Origin: Sycobia sp. Sy_11
Lineage: Eukaryota; Arthropoda; Insecta; Hymenoptera; Epichrysomallidae
Assembly (NCBI GenBank): GCA_018907035.1
Contig: JACCIC010000053.1
Coordinates: 186,001-250,000, forward strand
Direction: 5' to 3'
Length of the DNA stretch: 64,000 nt
Position 1 is the first letter of the stretch. The number at the start of each line of letters is the position of its first letter. The translations under genes and the position numbers were made by a program. Below are positions 57,801 to 64,000 of the stretch, in pieces. The notes under the pieces were generated by a model. That model ran no database searches, was not told where the DNA came from, and saw only the letters and a program-made list of their open reading frames with translations.

Positions 57801-60572
57801 TGTAAATGGCATACGAAAATTTTTGGAAAATACGTTTGATTTTCAGGCATAAAATTAAAGCTTACAATTTAATAGGGAGTTGGTATAGAAGATGTTACTA
57901 AAGTAAACATTAAGTAGCCTCAGTCGACAGTCTTGACATGGAGTCGGCACTTTGTTTATTGTAATACGATGTATTTCTAATCTAATGCGTCAATGCATGG
58001 TCGTTGAGAAGTTATTGAGAGCAATTGTAATAACTCGTAAAATAAACCGTAACGTATTTCAATCCTATCCGGATTCTTTGTTATACAATTAGAAATTAAA
58101 AATTTTCCATATTCATATTGTGTACGGAATGGTTTTTTTCTACGATATCACGAAGGCCGATAAAACTGAGAATCGAAAAACTATTATTGTGGACAACACA
58201 ATAATAGTTTTTGTCTGCTCCATTCGTTCGAGGACATGGAATTACAAATTTTAATTATTTAATTGAATTAACGTTTTAAATATTCAAGTAGCCCGAATGA
58301 GCATTAATATACATCTCTTATGTTTTTACTATCTAATACATATTATGATCTAATTACGTATGACTTGTTTTTTAATTTAGTATATTGCTCATTAATGCAT
58401 CTCTTTTCTTTTAAGAATTACACTATTTTTCTAACGATTTTTTCAGCAGGTTTTACAATAATTTGACTTCTGTTGACTTTCTGAACAAGATATCTCTTCT
58501 CTATCAAGAGTTGTGTGAATTTTATTAAAACTTATCTTCATTAGTTTTTGCAAAACACGAAATAAATTTTTAGGACTTTCGTACTATTTTCTTATTCTAA
58601 ATGATTTTATCTTTATTTTCATTCATTGTACATTCGTTTATTTTTTGTCACGAGAACTTCTATTATTCTGTGTTACACGTGAGGAAGTACTTCTTGCCCC
58701 TTGCACGTCATCTTGTGTCAGGATCTTAAAGCTTCATCGAGAGTGCTCTTTTTCGCGCATCAGTCGCCCCTTTATATCCTGATTCATATAGAGTTTGTCT
58801 AAAAAACAATAGGATTTAAAATGTAAATAAAGCAGTAATTTTTTCGACGTCATGTGTGAATTGAATTTTATCGAATGGTTTAATCGAATGGTTTGTTTTT
58901 GCACACGATTGGTCGCCCGATCAAACTAATACTCAAAGTCTGCGATGCCTCGATTTAACGTGGCTTACAGCAAAGAATACTTCAATGGCGTCATATCACA
59001 GAATATCTGCTAAAAGTTACGAAGGCCAATTCTGAAAATTAGTGGCTCACCCAACTTTTCTCGGACTAATTCCAGTTTACTGTTAATGTCCCGACGATGT
59101 TACCGCGCCAAAAACCGCACCAAACAGTGAGTTTTTTTCCTGGACGTAATAAACATTCATGAATAACTTGAGGATTTTACTAATGCCAATAGCGTCTATT
59201 CTGCTTTCGATGAAAATCACGATCGGATTTCATCGCTCGTAAAAGCTCAATATTTGAATTCTTACGTCAAAACCATCTTATATGGATGAAAATCAAGATC
59301 CAAGTGTATAATTCGAAGTAGTCATCGTAGATGGGCGGAACACTTGCAAGCGACGAGAAATCGACAAAATACCGTCGAGGGCTTCACGCTAAAACGTCAA
59401 CATTTTCAGCACTCCGTCCCCTGCAGATTCATTCTTTTATTCGATGACTTAAGATCGTATAAAGTAAATTTACTTTTCGAATGATGATTCATGCGTTGTG
59501 TGGCGAGTTGAGAAGAAACGAAACGACGATGATACCTTACACAAAAGGCAAATAATTTGGAACTGAACATTTTGGACAGTTTCCAAAATTCGCGTCGACG
59601 TGAACTTGATCACGATGAACTGCCAAACCTTACTTAATACAATTAACGTGGAATTTCAAAATTTGGTTAACAAACTTGACAGCTATGAGATACCAAAACC
59701 CTTATAAAATCCGTATAAAAATAGATAATAGGACTGGATGAACAAAACCTTGTCTTGTTCCGGTATATCGCCGAATTCAAAAATATACAGGTATAGGTCA
59801 GCTCAAGAGTCGAGGCGCTATTGTTATTATTCATTGGCTTCAGAGTCGGGAAAGAAAAGAAAATTGGCGATGTAAATCAGAGTTCTCCAACATCGCTGAA
59901 CTGTAAAAATATATTCCGTCATAAAGTCATAAAAGAAACTAAGCAAAAGCTGGCAACGAGGGTCTATTAATAATTTTAAAGCAACTTGTCTAAATATAAG
60001 ACATTAAAATACTTGAAGGCATTTGAAATTAATTTGAAATCATTTTGATGATCTCTAAGATTCAAACGAATAGAGCTTTAGTTGGGACAATTTCTAAGCT
60101 ATCCAGCTCCAAAGAATTAAATAATCAATATAATAGAACAGTGATCATCGAAATATTTAACAGATATTAAAAAATTATTTAAATTATTCAATAGTTACAG
60201 TTCTTTACGAATTTTTAATTATGAAAATTTTATTCATACATACACAGTAGTTTTTATTTATGATATTTGTTATTTCAAAACTTTCGTAGTAATTCATATA
60301 AGTTATACATGAATTATATGTAAACGATTTTTTTACAGGGCGACAGCGGCGCTCCTCTTGCTCACGGACACTATCTTGACGGAGTGGCAATTAATGGTTT
60401 TCTGGGTTGTGACGAGTCACAGATGCCAGGAATTTATATAAATGTTTCCTATTATCAGACGTTAATTACAGATGCATTAGAAGGTAGAAAAACTATTGAT
60501 ATGAGAGTTTTTCAATTAGAGGAGCCTGTACGGCATCAATTCATGTTTACAGATGTTTCGATATCAGCGTGA
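54806..60572 (+). CDS. Secreted S1-family serine protease, chymotrypsin-like (four exons, complete)
   Basis: Exons 54806-54866, 55891-56243, 56970-57290 and 60339-60572 join through GT-AG sites in matching phase to 322 codons. Residues 1-18 or so (MNLICCLFIVLLGINFLS) are a clear signal peptide, so the product enters the secretory route. After a propeptide of about ten residues the mature N-terminus reads IIGG (29-32). The catalytic triad is His74 (VTAAHC), Asp133 (GDFAVV) and Ser248 (GDSGAP). Three disulfides are predicted: C59-C75, C217-C230 and C244-C269. The residue at chymotrypsin position 189 is Gly (SGICEGDSG), arguing against trypsin-like cleavage after Arg/Lys. The activation site has no Arg or Lys, and the usual SWG strand at 214-216 reads N-G-F. 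Digestive, venom or regulatory use cannot be told from sequence. The frame continues upstream of the chosen ATG, but only this start gives a signal peptide at the N-terminus. Confidence 0.92.
55891..56243 (+). CDS. Protease exon 2: activation site, catalytic His and Asp
   Basis: It encodes residues 21-138, including IIGG, the oxyanion-side strand CSGGILGSFHFVTAAHC and the Asp-bearing GDFAVVR. The donor CGG|GTAAAT is in phase 0 and the next exon opens LKESLQL, giving the expected 'D.AvvrLk' segment. Reading through the donor would run to a stop at 56286, so the splice is needed. Confidence 0.9.
56970..57290 (+). CDS. Protease exon 3: central beta-barrel
   Basis: It encodes residues 139-245, including the strand YFVAGYGWDT (the family's 'v.GWG') and the disulfide loop CMDMIPTTYIAPGNMC. 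It ends SGICE just before the catalytic GDSGAP. The acceptor is TTGCAG|CTG and the donor GAG|GTAAAT, both phase 0. Confidence 0.9.
58176..58212. repeat. Perfect 16-bp hairpin in protease intron 3
   Basis: AAAAACTATTATTGTG, five bases, then its exact reverse complement CACAATAATAGTTTTT. It lies in the intron 57291-60338, about 0.9 kb before the transposase relic. It may be the collapsed remains of a foldback element. Confidence 0.7.
59040..59420 (-). mobile_element. Relic of a Tc1/mariner-superfamily transposase in protease intron 3
   Basis: Read on the minus strand with stops and shifts: LDLDFHPYKMVLT, then DFHRKQNRRYWH, then NPQVIHE and GKKLTVWCGFWRGNIVG. This order (H.yK..l...., a 'd..f.....n...r.W' block, then VWCG...g.iG) is that of the DDE transposases often found in insects, distinct from the mariner copy at 48.3 kb. 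It is heavily decayed, and the orientation is opposite to the host gene. Confidence 0.5.
60339..60572 (+). CDS. Protease exon 4: catalytic Ser and C-terminal extension
   Basis: It opens exactly at GDSGAPLAHG and contains the last strands (VAINGFLGC, MPGIYINV). About 30 residues follow the final helix and end TDVSISA, longer than most family members. A Tyr-rich helix start (YYQTLITDAL) replaces the usual 'W I...'. TGA ends the frame at 60570-60572. AATAAA at 60799-60804 is a possible poly(A) signal. Confidence 0.9.
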   Translation, partial: GDSGAPLAHGHYLDGVAINGFLGCDESQMPGIYINVSYYQTLITDALEGRKTIDMRVFQLEEPVRHQFMFTDVSISA

Positions 60573-62005
60573 TTTAACATATTATATATTCTAGCTGCCT
60601 TCCTCTCAGCTTCGGCCGAGATATTAATGTGGCCGATCTAAGAAATGCTTAAATAATATCGATGTAAAAAATACTCTTTGCGTAAATATATATTCTTACA
60701 GATAAAATTTTATGTGTGCCTTATATTGTTTATAGATTATAATTTTATTAAATTAGAAATTCAAAAAGACACTTATATCGATCGTTCCAAACTAAATTAA
60801 TAAATATTTTCATCGGTCAAATAGTCTTTATGAAGTAATATAATTATAATTACAATTATATTGATAGCCTGATTATCTTTATTTTTCTTTATAATCAGCC
60901 TATATACTCTTGTATAATCTGAAACTTAAAACTATTATTAAAAAATAAAAATAATAAATAGAATATTGTTATCAAAGGAGAATTTTACTACCCCAGTCAC
61001 CAAATCACGAAATATATGTATTTGCTTCATACAAGGTTTTGAGCCACTTTGGATCTCGGCCCAGGAGTCTCTGATTTGGCAAAATTAGTAAATTTAGTCG
61101 TACTTCTCAGTTTTCATTGTTATTCTGTTTCTTATATTTTAATAGTAGTTTTGATATTTCAAATTTTAGAGAATAATATAGAAATACAGTGTGACTGTCG
61201 TAATAATTATATTACATGCTATTTTATAAATTGAAAAATAATCGAAGAAAATATTTATATTAGTTCATTAAATTAGGAAATAAATTAATGCTATTTATCT
61301 TAATATTCAGGACAAGTTCATTCGCTCTAGTTACATATTTTCATATTCTAAATAAGTATTTTTGTTTGTCTTTTTGAAATATTTAATTAAAGCAATAAAT
61401 GTTTTTAATTACTACGTTGAAACGCATATATGCATTTAATTAATTTCGGATATATGATTGTAACATTCTTTAGACTTTTACGGCCTGAATAAGCGAAATA
61501 ATATCGTTGAACCGTAACAGAAGCGATCATTAATAGAATTTGATTATTCATCCGTGTCAAGCACAGCCAGGCAAGTGCAACGAACAGAACAAAGAAGCGA
61601 TTGAATACAAGAATTTAATGCAGACGTACGGTAACCACTCGCGCCATTAAAGGAAAATATTATTCAATAAAGCTAATAAATATTCGCTCACAATTAAATA
61701 CAAGGAAAATTCCTCATCCTCTTTGGGGTAAAATTGAAAAAATGTCCAAAAATCGATAAATTGTGTAAGGAGTTTGAAGAAATCTCTGCAGAAAAGAAAC
61801 AGTTCTTAAAGAAATATAAAAAGACATTTGATCTATTGTCCCACACAATTAAAGATTTTTTTACTCTATCAAATAAAAAATATATGTTATTGTGTGCAAG
61901 CTAATTTTTTGATGATTCGACTTTCCGCCTACTTGCGCAAACAGCGTAGATTTGTCAATGGGACAGCATCCTAAAATACATATAAAGTTCAAATCGTCCG
62001 ATTAA
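60573..62005. other. Intergenic, including the protease 3' UTR
   Basis: No supportable coding region. The first few hundred bases are expected to be the protease 3' UTR. The rest is AT-rich with no repeats of note. A small plus frame at 61049-61234 has no family resemblance. Confidence 0.45.
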
Positions 62006-62281
62006 GACAAAGATAGAGAACGATTAGAGGCGGAGATGCTCATCTCCAAAGACATGAGTGCCACGGAGTTCATGCGCTTCTACAAGGCGATGGAGTTCCC
62101 TGATAGATTTTCGAGCCTAAGGATCCTGTTTGACGTCTTTGTCGATCGTTATACACGAAAGAACGCATACCTTCGGATGTTTGAGAACACGAAACAATTT
62201 CGTTTCACGGTCCACTATCATTCGGAGCAATACAACACAGATTGGCTTAAACATACAATTTTAAGGACAGAGACAACGTGA
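62006..62281 (+). CDS. Unrecognised short frame, possible gene fragment
   Basis: An open stretch between in-frame stops, with ATG at 62036, giving 81 residues (91 counting from the upstream stop). It is rich in Arg, Glu, Asp, Phe and Met (for example SATEFMRFYKAMEFPDRFSS) and lies in DNA with clearly higher GC than its surroundings. The composition is protein-like rather than random, but I know no matching family. No good splice context was found. It could be an eroded exon of a host or mobile gene. Confidence 0.25.
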   Translation, partial: DKDRERLEAEMLISKDMSATEFMRFYKAMEFPDRFSSLRILFDVFVDRYTRKNAYLRMFENTKQFRFTVHYHSEQYNTDWLKHTILRTETT

Positions 62282-62593
62282 AAAATGGACTTCAAGGTCA
62301 TCTTTAAAGTCGCACATTCGCAACATATTCCAGCACTTTCTCGCAATTGAAGATTTGATACAGGTGGTTGTGCGAGACAAGCCCTTTTACAGGCCCACTA
62401 GCCTGGAGATGAAATGATTCAAAAACGTCGGTACGTTGAGAATAATCAACTGCAAGAAGGTGCTCATCAGATATTTATGCTAGTTTGTTAGATCCAATTT
62501 TATAGTTTTCAACGCCTAGAGTTCGACGACGACGCGTATAATGACTAAAAAAGAAGCTTACTAAAAATCTACCATTCAATATTTAAAAAAAAA

Positions 62594-63120
62594 TAACCAT
62601 AATTTATATTTCGTACAATATGAGTAAATGCATAATCATTATAGGAATGATAAGAAAATTTCAGTAATTGGTTTAATAACCACACTCTCAATTTCATTAT
62701 ACTACTATGGTTAAAGGAATCGATAATCTTCCTAAAGAGTAAATAATATTACATAATTTATTAGATTTTATTAAAGATATTTTGATTCTATTAAATTTCC
62801 GTAATAATAATTAAATATTATTTTAATATTGAAAATTTTAAATATCTTTAAAACTCAATTTTTATTATAAATAAAAATAACATAATTATTAAAATTATAC
62901 AAATAAATTTATTAAACCTCTAATTAATATTATAAAATATATATATGATAGAAGTCTTATAGAATAAAATATTCTAATATTTAATTAAGCTAAAATAATA
63001 AATAATATTAATGAAGGTCTTATAATGAAAGGATATAAAATTGTTCTATGTATAGGTGTAAGTGTAATAAATAAAATATTTATTGGGAAGAAAATTAGTG
63101 AGTTTAAACATATTTTTTTA
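62594..63120 (-). pseudogene. Nuclear mitochondrial insertion (NUMT): ND6 and cytochrome b fragments
   Basis: Read on the minus strand with the invertebrate mitochondrial code. About 63110-62850 resembles ND6 (FFPMNILFITLTPMH, then SLLSYMYFMMLISGLMNLF). About 62790-62594 resembles the cytochrome b N-terminus: NIIYSLGSLSIP, a TGA-AAT-TGA triplet read W-N-W at 62688-62696, and AFTHIVRNINYG. The order ND6 then cytb on one strand is the usual insect mitochondrial order. In-frame stops and indels show a non-functional nuclear copy. The mitochondrial base composition (very AT-rich) explains why no nuclear-code frame appears. Confidence 0.72.
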
Positions 63121-64000
63121 TTATAAAAATAGTTTATAGTAAATTAATAGTTTGCTGCATCAAAATAAAAATGGACAGTCGTGTCGTGGCCCGTGGGCAC
63201 TACAGGGGCTACGATCATGCTACAATAGTATATAGAATGTGTATGAAGTGAATTAATTTTTTTTATTTTTTAAACAAGTGTTTCTACTTAAAATATTTAT
63301 TTATATGTTGTACTATATTTTATAATCCCATATCATATTTAAAAATAAAATAAATATAATATAATTGTTTTTTTAATAATAGAATTAAATAAAAATAAGT
63401 TTTTAAATATATTTATTTCTAAATAATTATTATACATTTAGTTTGTTTAGTAGCATTACAACCATACATGACTGGTTTGTTATCGCATTTAAATTTTTAT
63501 TATTTCGGTTTACTCTTTATGATTCTTCACCATTTCAATAGCAAAAAATAAATTTTAACAGCTGCAAATTCAAGCATACAATGAAAACTTAATTTAGTAT
63601 TAACATTTCTATAAAAAGTGAAGTTCTTTACAGCAATCACCCCTCGTAACACCCTTTCGATGATGTGGAGAAAACACCAGAATGCTTTTTTTTATAGTCT
63701 TAATTCTGCTATAATAGTTCTTATGCTTTATTCTGATATTAATCGATAATTTGTAGTTTGTTTTTAAAGACATTTTGAAAGAGCTTCGAAATTTTACTAA
63801 TTTAAACAGTGCTCTTGAATACTTCTAGAACGCTTATAGGCCTGCCATTTTTAGTTCTCATCTTCGTCGCTAGTAGCGCATATTATATTTAAGTTGCCAA
63901 TAGCTAATAACGTTAATAATAGCTTAAGAAATTCTTATTAATTTTGCTATATTCATATATAAATAATAAACACTTTTTGTAACAAATTGATACAGTCCTA
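63121..64000. other. AT-rich intergenic end of the window
   Basis: I see no gene, repeat array or RNA feature. A small GC-richer patch (63170-63225, containing GTGGCCCGTGGGCACTAC) has no frame. Confidence 0.45.

Overview
The window is eukaryotic nuclear DNA, most likely from an insect and probably a hymenopteran (parasitoid-wasp-like). Short GC-rich exons with GT-AG introns sit in AT-rich DNA that is full of (TA)n, (GA)n and homopolymer arrays. The recognisable genes are animal-type: a MyTH4-FERM myosin, a novel-class protein kinase C of the epsilon type, and a secreted S1 serine protease. A decayed mariner transposase and other transposon relics also fit an arthropod. The species assignment is inference only. 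All gene models were assembled by hand from reading frame, splice sites and family resemblance.

Layout. (1) About 1-17.3 kb, plus strand: the 3' sixteen coding exons (833-16987) of a large unconventional myosin whose 5' end lies before the window. They splice into one open frame of 2,194 codons: motor from just before the P-loop, three IQ motifs, a charged helix, a proline/asparagine/glutamine-rich linker, two MyTH4-FERM tandems and a C-terminal polyglutamine tract. (2) About 17.3-27.4 kb: no recognisable gene; the space between two converging genes, probably holding part of both 3' UTRs. (3) 27.4-36.0 kb, minus strand: a complete eight-exon PKC-epsilon orthologue (Pkc98E in Drosophila) of 734 codons. 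It includes a 32-nt microexon and a last exon found by hand, and it has a GC-rich leader with (CT)n near 35.7-36.1 kb. (4) 36.1-43.5 kb: non-coding, with an unusually dense cluster of (TA)n arrays at 37.9-40.7 kb. (5) 43.5-49.3 kb: fragments of dead transposons, namely non-LTR retrotransposon relics (minus) and a mariner transposase pseudogene (plus). (6) 49.3-54.6 kb: AT-rich intergenic DNA. (7) 54.8-60.6 kb, plus strand: a complete four-exon chymotrypsin-fold protease of 322 codons with a signal peptide. Its third intron carries another Tc1/mariner-superfamily relic and a perfect hairpin. (8) 60.6-64 kb: intergenic DNA with one unrecognised 92-codon frame and a nuclear insertion of mitochondrial DNA (NUMT) covering parts of ND6 and cytochrome b.

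The three genes act in unrelated processes (actin-based transport, diacylglycerol signalling, extracellular proteolysis) and nothing suggests co-regulation. I found no convincing new multi-gene system. The most informative less obvious items are the NUMT at 62.6-63.1 kb, a 247-bp foldback MITE in a myosin intron, the protease with no basic activation site and an altered specificity pocket, and the double MyTH4-FERM myosin with polyglutamine tracts.
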